From NCBI GenBank assembly GCA_009733575.1, contig ML769420.1, positions 124,001 through 188,000 on the forward strand: 64,000 bases of DNA. Reading direction: 5' to 3'. Source of the DNA: Gymnopus androsaceus JB14 (taxonomy: Eukaryota > Basidiomycota > Agaricomycetes > Agaricales > Omphalotaceae). Positions 11,155 through 23,102 of the stretch are shown one piece after another. Position numbers and translations under genes: made by a program. Position 1 is the first letter of the stretch. The number at the start of each line of letters is the position of its first letter. The notes under the pieces were generated by a model. That model searched no databases and was not told where the DNA came from. It saw only the letters and a program-made list of their open reading frames with translations.

Positions 11155-12013
11155 ATGATTGGTTTCTCGATTCTGTTGACAGTCGCTTCTCTTTTAAGCC
11201 CTGCGTTTTCAGGTGCGTCTAGAGATAGGATCTATAATCGAGCTAATGGACGTACGTTTATAGCGCCTTTGGCCAAGCGGGCGAACCCTTGCTTTGTTAC
11301 TGGAAGCGTAGCTTTGCCTGCGGAAGTCTCAGAAGGACTTCCAGCATTGTCCGGAGTTACTTGCAACACAGCGGTATGTAGGAGTAATGCTGTAAACTAC
11401 TTGCCCCGTGTCTAAGCAAGTCCTACTTAACAGGTTCAAGTTGCATCTGGTGTTCCAGACGTCATTTCCGGAGGGATAGCCTTTAGCACTATTGACTTCC
11501 AGAACTCTTCGCTCTCCCCTCTCGGATTTGCCCTGTGCGTATTGTGTTTGCCATATAACACCTATTCACAATTCTTTAATGACAGCCAAACCTTCACGAC
11601 ACCTACCGACCCCGCTGGTGCAGATCTCACCACTCTTCAGAATCAGTTGAACGACTACCTTGCTTTCGAAGCAGGCGTTCGGGTGAGCCTTAGCCTTACT
11701 CCCACTATGCATCAAGACTAACTCTTGAATATTTCTCTAAATTCAGTCGCAACCGGATACCTCGACCTTACTTGATGAGCTGAAGGGGCCCAAGTTCTTC
11801 CTCCAATTCCAGATTGCTCGCGTGAACACCGCCAACGGTGTCACTTTGGATGCAGCTGATACCGTTGCACATCAGTTAACAAAGGTCACAGCGGTTCGTG
11901 TTACTATTCCTTTTCTCTTTACGCATGATCGACTCATCCTCATCGATTAGAATGCTGTTGGAGCGACCTCAGCCGAGTTGGCCCAAGTGACTGCTTTGTC
12001 TACTCAAGTGTAG
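11155..12013 (+). CDS. Small secreted protein of unknown function
   Basis: ATG 11155 opens a signal peptide (MIGFSILLTVASLLSPAFSG). Five exons join in frame. Introns start after NTA (GTATGT), within GFAL (GTGCGT), after AGVR (GTGAGC) and after KVTA (GTTCGT), and end at CAG or TAG. The mature protein has a Cys pair (CFVTGSV..VTCNTA) and then an acidic, Thr/Ala-rich body, ending ELAQVTALSTQV with stop 12011-12013. No homologous family is recognised. Frame is intact throughout. Secretion is inferred from the N-terminus. Confidence 0.72.
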
Positions 12014-12220
12014 TAGCAATGTAGTAGTATACCATTGCGAACTAGTTTCTAAAGTGAAAATGCGGTCCTTCCTAGCACGGTGGTTAGTGAATCGCTGGTG
12101 CATTGAGATTCTACAGGATCCCTCTGGTGGCCCTCGACGCGAATACTTAAATAAGCGTCTTCAGTCATAGCCTCCTTGTAAGAAAGTTTGGATGGATTTC
12201 AAGTATGTAAGTACTGACAT

Positions 12221-14162
12221 CTAGAGAAAGTCAAATTTGAGCCCAAAGATACTCAAAACCCTCGCAATGCACGCAATCACACTTCCAAACACCAACCCCA
12301 CGAGAGTGCGCGAACCAGTAAACTCAAAGACATCAAAAAAGAAGGCAGCCACTCTATGGTATCAAGCCCACCTCCTTCCTTTTCCTGCTATGATATGATC
12401 CACACGCCGCTTTACCTTGCCTCAAAGTGCTATCTTCAGCATACTCAATTTCAAACGGTAACCGTACTGTTGAGTTTAAGGTAGGCGCATAGGTAGATGC
12501 GGCAAGTAACCCAGAGGTAAATCCGTCTTCATGAAAGCCGTATCGACACCATGCACCAGCGTACGAGATGGATCGTTTTCCTTGGATCTTGGACATGAGT
12601 TCTTGGGCTTGGACGGCCTAATCGATAACCGGTGATGAGCTCGAGATGCGAATTGAAGGAAGCGGATGAGTAGCATACCTTGCCATCGAGAACGGGATGT
12701 TCATAGCTGTACTCTCCAAAGTTTGTCGCAGGTTCAAAAGGAGGATTGAGGGTGACGAGTACGGGTCCGTGTTTCTTTTCAGAGATGTGCTGGAGGTCGT
12801 TCATACCATCTGTAATAAAAGTAAGGAAGTTATCCCAGTCTCGCACAGTCCATGCACGTACAGGTTCTGAATTAACAGTGAGTACCTTCCAACAGAATTA
12901 ACAAAAGTCAAGTAACTCACAAGGAAACTTTATCTCGATTCGCTTTCCGTTTGCCCTTCTCATCCACCTCGGAATAAGTCAGGTAATTCCAACACGACCA
13001 CGCAGAGCGCGCTTTCGGCATGAGTCGAACATCGTTATGAACAACGACCACGTTCTTATTCCATTCAAACATCCCAAGAATGTCCTCTTCGTCCTTTGTC
13101 ACGTCTCCTCCAGCACGAAGGATCGAAAGAGCAGTGTCAGAGTGACAAGCGAGAATGACATGATCATATGTTGAGGATTCTCCGGAGGTGGTTGTAAGTT
13201 CTACTAGAGAGTCGACGCTGCGAATGGATGCTACAGGGGTGGACATGTGCAATTGTGAGGTTGGTAGAGAGGATAGGATTGTTTTCACGTATTGACGACT
13301 AGGATAGTGATTAGAGAACGCAACACCAGACGATTGAGATTTACATACCTCCCACCGGGGATAGTAAGCCACGCAGGTTTTCCAGTGATTTGTAGGAGAT
13401 GATGATTGTGCATAAACTGTATCAACGTGCGAGCAGGAAAGTCCAACGCGCATTTGTCTGGAGGTGTACTCCAAATGGCAGCGGTCATGGGCTAAATCTC
13501 TTTCAGAGGCCGAAAACACGCGTTACACAAGCTGATTAACCACATACAATGAGGTAGTTGTCCCGAAAGGACTCTGAAAACCCTTCCTTGTCTAAATATT
13601 CCCCGATGGATACGTCTTGCTTCACATCCATGGCGCCATTGTTCCATTGAGCAACTAGTCTTTGAGCGGATGCATTGAAACGCAACACGTCGTAAAGCAT
13701 TCTCCACATGCTTGGGTCGAGTAACCGCCAGGGCTGACAGAAAATTGTAAAGATTGTATCTCCAGCCCATTCGAATTGACCTTGGTCTCGAGAGACACTG
13801 AACGTCATTTCAGTTGAAGCAACTGGTATAGCAGGGTAGCGCTTCAAAAAGCGAAGAAAGTTTGGATACGTGCATGGGTTGAAGACAATCTACAGAAAAA
13901 ATAAGTAAATACTTTCGCAGATACCAGGTCGCGATACGCACGAAACCACAGTCCACGTCGACACCTTCTTTGGAAGGAAAACGGACTGTATTTGCGTGTC
14001 CCCCTGGACGGCTGTCAGATTCGTATAAATGCACTTCATGGTCACTGTGTTCATTCAAAAGCTATTGGCGCAGGTTAGTGATTGGATTTAGGGAAGATTT
14101 AGGGAAATCACCCAAGTTGCGCTCAAGCCAGATACTCCTGCGCCCACGACAGCAACACGCAT
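12221..14162 (-). CDS. FAD/NAD(P)-binding amine-oxidase-like oxidoreductase with a 5-nt micro-exon
   Basis: Member of the flavin amine-oxidase-like family (COG2907 type), often found near cyclopropane-fatty-acid or related lipid methyltransferases; the substrate is unknown. Start ATG 14162. MRVAVVGAGVSGLSATWLL is the Rossmann GxGxxG, VHLYESDSRPGGHANT binds FAD, and DCGFIVFN follows. Middle exons carry DNYLIPMTAAIWS, and later come GPVLVTLNPPFEP and YAGAWCRYGFHEDG (C-terminal FAD site). After KVS the frame is kept only by a 5-nt exon at 12862-12866 between introns 12867-12920 and 12810-12861, restoring SLTYGMNDLQ. The last intron is 12354-12405 and the C-terminus looks membrane-associated (TLVGLVFGSVIACIARVL). 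Stop 12221-12223. No frameshift. Confidence 0.83.
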
Positions 14163-14958
14163 GATGGAAAAGAGAAGAAAGGTTTACGCCTATCGCCATC
14201 GCGGTCGTGTTCATAGTGACGAATTCAGATCTTTGGCGTGCAAGGGACTTGATCGCCATCAATTCACCGCTGGCCTCGAAATGCTTCAACCTTGCAGCAC
14301 ATTAGATACATTAGGCTCTCAGGTTTGGTGATTTTAGAAAGTGTAATTATAAGGAGGATATGGCTGGATACTACTTATGGACCCACGATTGGCGTTTAGA
14401 AATTTTTGCGCCGTGTAATCTATTTCTATTTATTTGCTGAGGACCTTCCGACCAGCAATACCTTCAATCGGACACGGAATATCTTCTTCGAGTCCCCCAT
14501 CTCCTGCTCTCCTTGACAAACGACTAGCTTACTCCGACGCGCAAGATAGGAGCTCCAACGACGTTTGGCTTGTGAATCGGCCAGAGCGTATGCTGAGCTG
14601 AAAGACTTTGAAAAGGCAGCCCGGGGGCTCGGTTGTTGGTTCTGTCCTCAACACTCTATGGATTTTTCTGACACTACGTTTCAACTTGGTCATTTCAAGA
14701 GACCATTTATTGGTACATCTATAGTTCTATGATCAAATAATGAAACTTTACAAGAACTCTATGTCATTAATTGTTACCTGTAATCGTCCACCAAATCTCC
14801 CCAAGATTTCCTTACTACGCTCTTTCGAAGAATCCCTCTGCAGGCGCAATTCCAGTTTTTAATTTATTAAAACGAGACGCGCATACAAGTACAGCTATGT
14901 AAGTAAAACTACATGGTAAACATCAGTCTCTCTCCAACATCTCGATTTTCATACCAGC
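14163..14958. other. Intergenic
   Basis: Upstream region of the oxidoreductase and downstream flank of the secreted protein (both minus strand). No gene, repeat or RNA structure was recognised. Confidence 0.5.
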
Positions 14959-15505
14959 TCATTCAACATTTATAGGAACAGTATATTGATCCAAAACCGC
15001 TCCTGGTCCTGCCTGCACCAGAAATTGCCGCCGCATTAGCGGGATAGCCCAAAGTACACGTCGTTGAAACTCACCCCAATCAAATAAAACCTAAGTATAC
15101 CTAGCTGATAAGATCCGGCCCCACTGGCAGGAATGACAACAGTAAAGTTTTGGTATTGCTGTCCTGGTCCATGAAACTCAGGATCGAATGGTCCAGCGTA
15201 GAGAACGTCCCCCATTCGGGACTCGGGGTCTGGACAAGGAGAGGTACAAGCTAAGGCTCCAATGGCGAGTCCGACTTCATAAGTGAATTCAATATCGTCC
15301 TGCGAATGTCGAGGCATAAAAGATCAAACGATCGAGGATTGTTACAGAAACTTACAGGACGAGTAATTTGAACTGTAAACGGGACTCCTTGAGAAAGAGT
15401 AGTACCAGGGGTTGGTTGGTCTATAATTATGCCCTGTGCTTCAGCTCCAGCCATGAATGAGGTCGAGGCCAGTGTCAAAAGGACGAAAGACTTTAGTAGG
15501 TTCAT
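14959..15505 (-). CDS. Small secreted protein of unknown function
   Basis: ATG 15505 starts a signal peptide (MNLLKSFVLLTLASTSFMAG). The mature start is AQGIIIDQPTPGTTLSQG, typical of an agaricomycete secreted family I cannot name. Introns follow ITRP (GTAAGT donor) and FYLIG (GTGAGT donor). Reading through the second intron gives an early stop, while splicing continues into AGPGAVLDQYTVPINVE with stop 14959-14961, so I prefer the spliced end. The body is Gly/Pro-rich with a Cys pair (ALACTSPCPDPE). Frame intact. Confidence 0.7.
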
Positions 15506-15568
15506 TCTCTTGCTTCCAGTTAAGAGCGAAATAGTCTGAGGCACTTGTCCTTGTCGAACCAGTAAGTC

Positions 15569-15576
15569 CTTTTATA
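15569..15576 (-). promoter_or_regulatory. TATA box of the secreted-protein gene
   Basis: TATAAAAG on the minus strand, 64 bp upstream of the ATG at 15505. Confidence 0.6.
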
Positions 15577-16541
15577 CGAGTTTCGACTGTTTGACTAAAT
15601 CTGCTAGAAGAACAATAGGAGAACAACGCTTGGCATCCTACAGCTAGTGGTCCCAGAGTGCTTGCCCGAATGCTCTGGAATGGGCCGCCGTGTGACGGAC
15701 CTTCCTTCCTTTCTCTAGGTGGCTCTCAGTGGTCCAGAGTAGGGACAGGGCAAGGACATCATGTGTCACGGAATGTCATCCAGAAGCATGAGTAGTAACA
15801 TCCTCGACAACGGACCAGTACCGACGGTCGAGGATTGCAAGAAGCTTCAAAGCTGGATCTGGGCCCACTACAACTCTAAGCCCCCGGGATTTGGCCACTT
15901 ACTAGCTCGAACAGTCTAGAATGTGCGACTTCAAGTAATGTTCATCAGGTATACTACTTGCTTCTTATTTTCCAACGCCACAACCTATGCTTACAGCTCA
16001 GTCTAGGTCAACATGCAATGGTAAATGAATCTCCTTCTCTCCCGGGCATCCACGCTCGCCTTCACAGAATGAATTGGGCGAGTCTTGGAGGAACTCTGAC
16101 CTCAAATTATGCATCTAGTTCCTCACTTTCCCGTCCTTCGTATATTCCGCTCTACATCCTTTAATACCCAATCTGTTATTCTTCGCTTTGATCGGATAAG
16201 TATTGGGGTCATCGAGTCTACGCTGCATTCGAACTCATTAAAGCCAATCCTAGCGAATCAACCTTGATCTTATCCGGTTCTCCCCGACTACTAGATCGTA
16301 AGATATCGCAAGGAAACTATCGTAAGAGTGAAAAGAATTGCATTCGTGGAGATGGCTTTCGGGGAAAGTACCTCAATCGGACTATCACGAGCCAACTGTT
16401 TAGAAGTAGGATACCTTTGAAAGACTCGTACTCAACGCTCAGAAGCGCTAGAAATCATGATAGAGTGCGGAACAAGTCGTTATTTCCATAGTACAAATCG
16501 TACAAATCGTATAAGTTACATTCCAAAGTCCATTTCTATTT
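15577..16541. other. Intergenic
   Basis: About 1 kb between the secreted-protein promoter and the ICL1 stop. Only short unsupported ORFs and a small direct repeat (GTACAAATC twice at about 16491-16510) are present. Confidence 0.5.
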
Positions 16542-18428
16542 TCAAAGCTTCGACTGGAACTGACTTTCAGTGACTCCTGCTCCCATTGCCGCCGTTGAAG
16601 AGATGCCTCCAGTCACAGTTTTTAACAGGTTGTCTGCATAGTCGGCCCCGCTCCACTGTAGGGTGAATTAGCATTGTTCTCGGAAGAATAAGAAACGAAA
16701 GCACATACCTTTTGATGAGTGAGCACGTCGGTACCGATTTCTCTTTCCTTTCGTTGAATAAGCTCCACGTAAGCCTTCATCCCGGTTTTTGCGTACTCTT
16801 TCGCGAAAAGATCCGATATGTATGCATTGGAATGCAGACCTCCGAGCTAAGTGATTTAGGTCAACAAATAGTTAGATTCACTGATGAAAAGGTACTCACT
16901 GTGATGAACTGCCAGACAAATCCGAGTTTACCAAGCTGCCAGACATACGACTGCATATCCTTCTCGTTAAGACCAGCAGCATCCCAGTTGAACGACGGAC
17001 TCAAGTTGTACGCTAACCAGTGACCAGGACGCGCTGCGTGAACACCAGCAGCGAATTCTTGAGCCTGAGAAAGGATAGGCTTTTTCGTCTCCATCCACAA
17101 CAAGTCGGCGTACGGCGCGAATGCAATTGAGCGATGAATAGCGCATTGGGTTCCTCCCTGGTAGCGGTAGAATCCTTCACGCGTTCGTGGGCTGTCCCAG
17201 TCCCAGTAAGGCACGGTCCGTAAGCCAAACTCCTTCTGCGCGATAGCTACTGCATCTGGGTAGGACGAGTTTACAACTCGAGCCACAAACTTTTTCACGG
17301 CCTCGGCGTTCTTTCCCTCCTTCGACAAAGCATTCGCCAGTGTAGCAGAGAACACTTGCAAGTTAGCGGCAGCTGTCCATTCGTCTTCGATACGTTGTAA
17401 CTCATCGCCGACCTTTCCAGCCCGTTCCGCGTCGACCATGACCTTATTCAGAGGAAGGTAAAGAAGAGTTTGTGGAACCGAGAATGAATGGATGGTCGCG
17501 GTCGTCAATGTTGGAGGTGATAAGGGTAGCAGCTTCGGAATCCGTTCGAGCAATAGCAAGGTTTTCGACACCCATGATATCGTACTGGAGACGAATCGCG
17601 ACCAGTCTGTTTATGTGTTCGGAGATGGGAACGAGCACCTTTCCAGCCATATGTCCACACTTTTTCGTCCCAGGCGCTTGGTCTTCGACGTGAATACCTG
17701 CGGCACCCTTCTCGACGAACATTTTGGTCAGCTTCATGATAGCCGTAAGACCACCGTGGCCGGTATCCGCGTCTGCTACGAGAGGTCGGAGATAATCAAT
17801 AACAGGAGTTTTGGCTAGTTCCGCGTCAGACATGTTGGACCGTGCTTCTCGCTGTTTACGGTCATGGAAGAGCTGGGCCATGAATAAATGTTCGACCTTG
17901 TTGGGAACCGTGTTTGACGGATAATCTTGGTATTCTGTTAGGAAACGCGGACATAGAGGGGAGGAAAGACACGATTTACCTGCAAGATCAGGTCCGGGTT
18001 CGTTCGTGCTAGAAGCCGTACTAGAGGATTGCCAGCCAGAGACGTATACGGTCTCGAGGTACTTGGCCATCTGGGTCACCTGTACGGGGTCAAGACTGTG
18101 GAAACGGATGGAATAAGCGATAAGCCGGATGTATGCAGCTGTGCGACTTACGCTCCATAGGTGTGCGAGGGAGTACCGCGTTTAGCATGCTCGCTTAGCG
18201 AAGAAAAGAGCTTTTTGCCTAGCACGCCGGAAGGATAGTCGATTTTAATCGTTCCACGCTTTGAGACGACATCTGCAGCGGTATAAGGTCGTGTAACTCG
18301 CGCGAAGCGAGGGCTCTGGAGGATGGTTAGACGTGATTGTAGAAAGAAAGCCGGAAGATGCAACTCGCCTTCCACCATTGCTCTACTTGTCTAACCTCTG
18401 CTTCAAATGCGGCGCGTTCGTTCGACAT
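16542..18428 (-). CDS. ICL1: Isocitrate lyase, catalytic motif present, one apparent frameshift
   Basis: Glyoxylate-cycle enzyme cleaving isocitrate to glyoxylate and succinate. Start ATG 18428 ([20 protein letters not shown]). The catalytic loop KKCGHM is present in [16 protein letters not shown], with [17 protein letters not shown] and [11 protein letters not shown]. The protein ends QSKL, a PTS1 peroxisomal signal. The first intron (18316-18368) uses a GC donor (GCGAGT); others follow HTYGA, DLA, WQFIT and THQK. One extra base near 17456 shifts SSLP out of frame with [13 protein letters not shown]. As read, translation would stop at SSLPSSE, just after the active-site half. Splicing cannot explain this. 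A paralogue lies at 23103-24939. Confidence 0.9.
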
Positions 18429-19017
18429 GGTCTCTAGCTGGATATACTGCAAGAGATAGTGATAGATCGTTAAGAAAAGGAGGATGCTCCTGCGCGAACC
18501 CCCGCATTATAAGTCCGCATTTAAGAAGCTCCTGTCCCGGAAGCCGGCATGTGATACTTGGCGATCCAATTTGGAATGGGCATTCGGAGTGTCCAAACCT
18601 CCAATTTTCCGACGGAGCCCCAGGGCTTCATTCTCTCCGAGGTCGACTTTCATGTGGAGTTACGCTCACTGTTCTGTTTGAGTAACAAAATCTTACCCAC
18701 GAACAACCACATGCGGGCGCTAAAGTCAAGTAATTACGCTTTATGTCCACACAATTGTGTCTATGAGTATGCTACTTACAGGTGAACATACCAATCCTCC
18801 ACGATCTACAAACATAAATGCGGGAGGCGGGATAGGTCGGGGCAGGTATACGACAGCGGCAGGCCATGAAAAACGGACACCCGCATGCCCCGCAGAGGGT
18901 AGACAACGTCTAGACTGGGCGAAGACAGATCCGATCCTACAGTATGTAGCACGCAAGAGCACGAATGCTAGGCAATCCAAGCGTGCAAAGCGGTCTTAGA
19001 ATCAGGTTCATCTTCTG
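18429..19017. other. Intergenic, ICL1 promoter region
   Basis: Upstream of ICL1 and downstream of ALG7, both on the minus strand. An open frame at 18757-18999 shows no family resemblance. No clear TATA or known operator was identified. Confidence 0.4.
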
Positions 19018-20830
19018 TCACCGATCATAAACTAATCCTGCAAGTCCATACCGCACAGTAAACGCCAGGATGCTCCCGCCGATCTGTTTACCAAGGATTA
19101 TGGTTAATCCAGCGGAGCAAGAGAGGAAAAACTCATTCCTTACCTGGCAACACATTAAAACTTGAACCAGTCGTTTTTCACTCATCGGGCCCAGCCGGAC
19201 TAAGTAAAAAGTTCAAAATCGTCAGATTTGTCGTCTCCAATATAACCCCAGAGGAAGGATGGACGGTCAGATCGACGAGCTTCAAAGTCGAAAAGATCCG
19301 TAATACAATTACCGTCAAACTTGCAGGAGGTTTCATGAATTGAGCTTTCGATGGATGTAGGAGATTCGTATCCATGTCAAATCTTTGAACAGTGAATCAT
19401 TAACGGCAAAGCCAACTTTGAATGATGTACAGTTGAATTTACCTTGGTACGCGATGGCGAGGGCATGGGACCAGACCAAACAATTGTGGGCAGGAAAGGA
19501 CAAAGTTGAAGATTTGCGGCAAGAAAAATAACAGCAACGTTTTCGAAAAGTGCGCTTGAATACCGACAACAGCAAACGCCATCCCGGTAACGTAGCAAAG
19601 TGTATCCCCAGGAAATGCCCGAGCGGGATACCTAGGGAGGCAATCAGCACCGGGAATAGTAGGAAATCAAAGCACGACCAACTGACCAATTGTGATACAT
19701 GAACCCAGCACAAACCGCGACAAGCGGTAGCATGAAGTACAAGCTGAACAGATGTCTTTCAACGAGCTCCTTACTCCCATGGGCCATTCCTGCACTCCAA
19801 ACTCCGCCGAACTCGACTTCAGCTTTACTTCCTAGAAGGTGGACTGGAAGATGGAAACCTACTGGCCAAGGCAAATATAGCAAGTCATTGAGTATAACTG
19901 ATATTGCTATAATTAACGCCTGGCTGACTTCCGAGCCATTAATGCCGGCAAGAATATTGATACTGTTTGTCGCGAATGTAGATAATAGCGACATGTAAAG
20001 ATAGTATAATGGTCCTATACGGAGGTTAGAAGGATATGGGTTCCGACAGCATTGAAGGCTAGGCTTACCCAGGTTAACCAACGACCCCAATAGAAATCGT
20101 AACGGAAGCGGAACGACAATATGGGTATTTCCGCGTTCCGCAAAGTAGACCATGAGAAGTGGGATGGAGGCAACGATTGGAATAGGTAGCTTGTGTCTCC
20201 ACCGAATGTCAAATACATCATCGAGGAATCCCAGGATAGTGGCCATAAGGAGGGAGAGTAGGGAAGAGAGATACACGGACAACTATTAGATATTTCAGTA
20301 TTACTAAAAGGATAGAATTAGATTCGGTTCTCACTCGTGAGTGGGGAAACTCGGGAACGGAGATTCCTTCAGGTGTTGGTGTAGACCTGATGGTCAAAGA
20401 ATCGGAGAAGGCAAATGGAATGAATAGGATCAAAGCGAGAATATACACGGATGCGCAGACAAGGCCTAAGCTTTCTGGTCTGAACAATAATCAAGAGCTG
20501 CACTGTATTCCGTGTACAAAGAACGTACATTGGTGTTGAGTATACTTTGAGCAAATCTCGGCCACTTAAATGCGCTTGGATAAAGGTAGGACCCAAGGCT
20601 GGTACGAGATATAATGTAGCCAACAAGGAGAATATGGAGAATCCTATTGAGATAAAGAGGCCTGGTAAAGCAGGTACAGGGTCCAAGAACGGTCGGACTA
20701 TGAACCAGGAAGCGACTGGTACCAGGCCGAGCATGATAATACGCGGCAATGGACGCGGGGTCACTGCACGAGTCGCCATGGTCGTGAAAGAAGAATTATT
20801 GGCGCGTGTACGTGTCATGCTCGCCAACAT
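19018..20830 (-). CDS. ALG7: UDP-GlcNAc:dolichyl-phosphate GlcNAc-1-phosphate transferase
   Basis: First enzyme of dolichol-linked oligosaccharide synthesis in the ER membrane, a polytopic GPT/MraY-family protein. Start ATG 20830 (a second in-frame ATG is at 20818). Visible family features are [40 protein letters not shown] with the DD pair, [17 protein letters not shown], and [20 protein letters not shown]. Introns fall after STP, HSR, VNLG, YHNW, PR and MCCQ; the last exon ends GLVYDR with stop 19018-19020. One extra base near 19186 shifts LSPAGP relative to [13 protein letters not shown]; without correction the protein would end two codons later, losing the last membrane part. Transcribed away from the SET-TAD3 gene, with start codons about 47 bp apart. 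Confidence 0.88.
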
Positions 20831-20877
20831 CTGACCGGGCGCTAAAAACCTTCTCACTTATTTCAAGGACAAGGCTC

Positions 20878-22495
20878 ATGGAAAATAGTTCAGGATGCCT
20901 AGTTAAGCACTCGGATGGCAAGGGAAGAGGGGTCTTTGGTCAGTTTTACCCAGATCCTCAACTGATCTCTCTTTCTAAAATATACAGCAGCTTCTCGCAA
21001 AATACCAAAACAGACCGTCATTGAAATTAGCCCTGTTTTGTTCTTTGGCAAAGAAGAGTACGAAAAATTCGGAAAGTACACTGTTCTAGATCATTATACT
21101 TTCAAGTGGAAAGATGGGCGGATGGCATTGGCGCTGGGTATTGGTGATTACTGGTTCTTGTACCGCTTCGGGGATTTCAACGCGTCGTTTCAGGCTCACT
21201 CTTCAATCACTCAAATTCTCCGAATGTCTCCTATACTCTCGATCCACAAACAGATTCTATACGTTATAAAACTGTCCGTGATGTTGACGTAGACGAGGAG
21301 CTTTGCATTTTCTATGGTCACAAGCTTTGGTTCAAGCCTATCGAAGCTATTCCGTCCGCCGTAGATCCTGAATCTGAGGATGGATGGGGAGGCTTATCTA
21401 CAGTTGAAACCGATGAACAGGACGAGCACCGAGAAGATGTTGATCCGGATGAAATCGTTGACGACGACTCTCTTCCTTTCACGAGATTTAAGCCCCCTCC
21501 GGATGAGGAAGATCTCGAATCAGTTAGAACCGGTACGTCACTGCAAACCGTAGCATGATTCTTTGGCAAACTCATGTGTATGCCCAGTTCCGGCTTGGGT
21601 CGTCGACGTTCCCGAACCTCGTCATATCACCACACTCCTCAAGTGAGTTATGTCAGTGTAGAGATCTGTGATTTCACTGATATCATGTAGATGGCTCAAA
21701 AAAGCTGGACTGGAAGACCCTTCGCTCGGTCACCTCAAAAGAATTCGGAAACAGAACGACAGGACGACGCTGTTGTTGTCAGTCGATCCAATACCTCCAG
21801 ACCTGCCCGTCGAACTTGAGCTTCCCAGCCCGGTCCAGGTCCCTGTACCCTCATCTGCCGCCTGACTCTTACATCTCTCAGCCTCAAAACAACATTTTGG
21901 CCAACATTCTATGCGCCCAAACGAAAGGGAGAAACTGAGCCTTGGTCATATGGTAAGGTCAAGTGGGCCAGGGATGCAATACAGATTGTCATCGCGGAAG
22001 CTATGAAAGCTCGGTCTGAAGGCGAGGTTAGTCTCTATATTTACAAACCCTCAAGCACCAAAGCTCAACCTTCCCCAGCTTCCAATATCCGCATTCGTGC
22101 CTGCGTGTTACGGAGAAGACGGAGATCGGAAAACAGCACTTGCGCGCGACACTCGAACATCAGCTTCACATCCGTTGCGACATGCCGCACTCAACCTTGT
22201 ACGACGAGTGGCGGATTTACAAGCGGATCGCGACTCGTCTTCCGAGAATGGCTCAAACTATCTTCTTACATCCAAGACAGTGTTTTTGAGCCACGAACCC
22301 TGTATTATGTGCAGTATGGCGCTCCTGCATTCACGCGTGAAGGAGGTTTTTTATCTTATCCCGATGAGCAAAACCGGTGGTTGCGGGGGTGTAGCATGTC
22401 TTCCGACACTCCAGGGTGTTAATCATCGGTTCGAGATATGTGTCTGGAACGAGACTGTACCTGACCTTTTAATCAATGAGAGTTTAGATGCTTAA
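20878..22495 (+). CDS. TAD3: SET-domain / tRNA adenosine-34 deaminase subunit TAD3 fusion
   Basis: N-terminal half is a SET methyltransferase domain: GRGVFAASRKIPKQTVIE, then GIGSLFNHSNSPNVSY (NHS..PN) and DVDEELCIFYGHKLWF. After an acidic linker, splicing after LESVRT leads into a TAD3 deaminase: VPAWVVDVPEPRHITTLLKW, HPLRHAAL, and PCIMCSMALLHSR with the zinc cysteines. The catalytic Glu of HAE is replaced (HAA), as expected for the non-catalytic TAD3 partner of TAD2, which converts wobble A34 to inosine in tRNA. Introns lie after GVF, GIG, RT, LLK and SEGE. One base seems missing near 21862 (PVPSSA to LTLTSLSLKTTFW). Start ATG 20878. Confidence 0.8.
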
Positions 22496-23102
22496 ACCAT
22501 TTTCCTGAGTGCGTCTTATTGAATAGCCGCAGTAGCTTGTTTTAAAATAAGCAAGACCAGTGACTCCTGTCAGACATTGTCCAAAGGCTACATACCGATG
22601 CATTCTGTCGCAATCACTTGTATACAAATGCGTTTCAAAAATTTCACAGATCGGTGGATTTTCCGTTCCCAGTATCAAGTCAGTTTAGACAGTTTTTTCT
22701 TCTGTGATTTTCTTGCTGAACTATTGAACGTGCAGCAAACGTGCAGGCTTTTATATGACCTCATTCAAAAAATATAAATACAAGACGGGTGGGACCATCT
22801 GCTGAACTCAGTATCGTAGGGATTCGGAAGAGGTGAATTACACACACACAGCCGACTCCGACTATCCAAACTCGCAGTCTCGGACTTGAGATAATTGCTC
22901 GGCAAATTCGCCAACAACTTCAGCCATAGCTCTGTCACGGAACAGGAAGAGTGAAGTCTTATGGAGTTCCGTCTTGAACTTCATATAAGGCAGCTCCAGA
23001 TACCAGAGCCCATTCGAGCTACTCTAACTTGAATTAATTCAAGTTCTTTGAGCCCTTCCCCAAGTCAGTACCTTTTCACTGCCAGCCTTAAACACAGTAA
23101 TC
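22496..23102. other. Intergenic, promoter of the ICL paralogue
   Basis: About 600 bp with an ACACACACA run near 22842 and no supported gene. A pyrimidine-rich leader precedes the ATG at 23103. Confidence 0.4.

Noticed and set aside
12841..12930. A frameshift in the FAD oxidoreductase
   Set aside because: First seen as a one-base shift, but a 5-nt exon between two good introns explains the frame fully.
18757..18999. 80-codon plus-strand ORF upstream of ICL1
   Set aside because: Low-information basic sequence, no splice structure, and in a promoter region.
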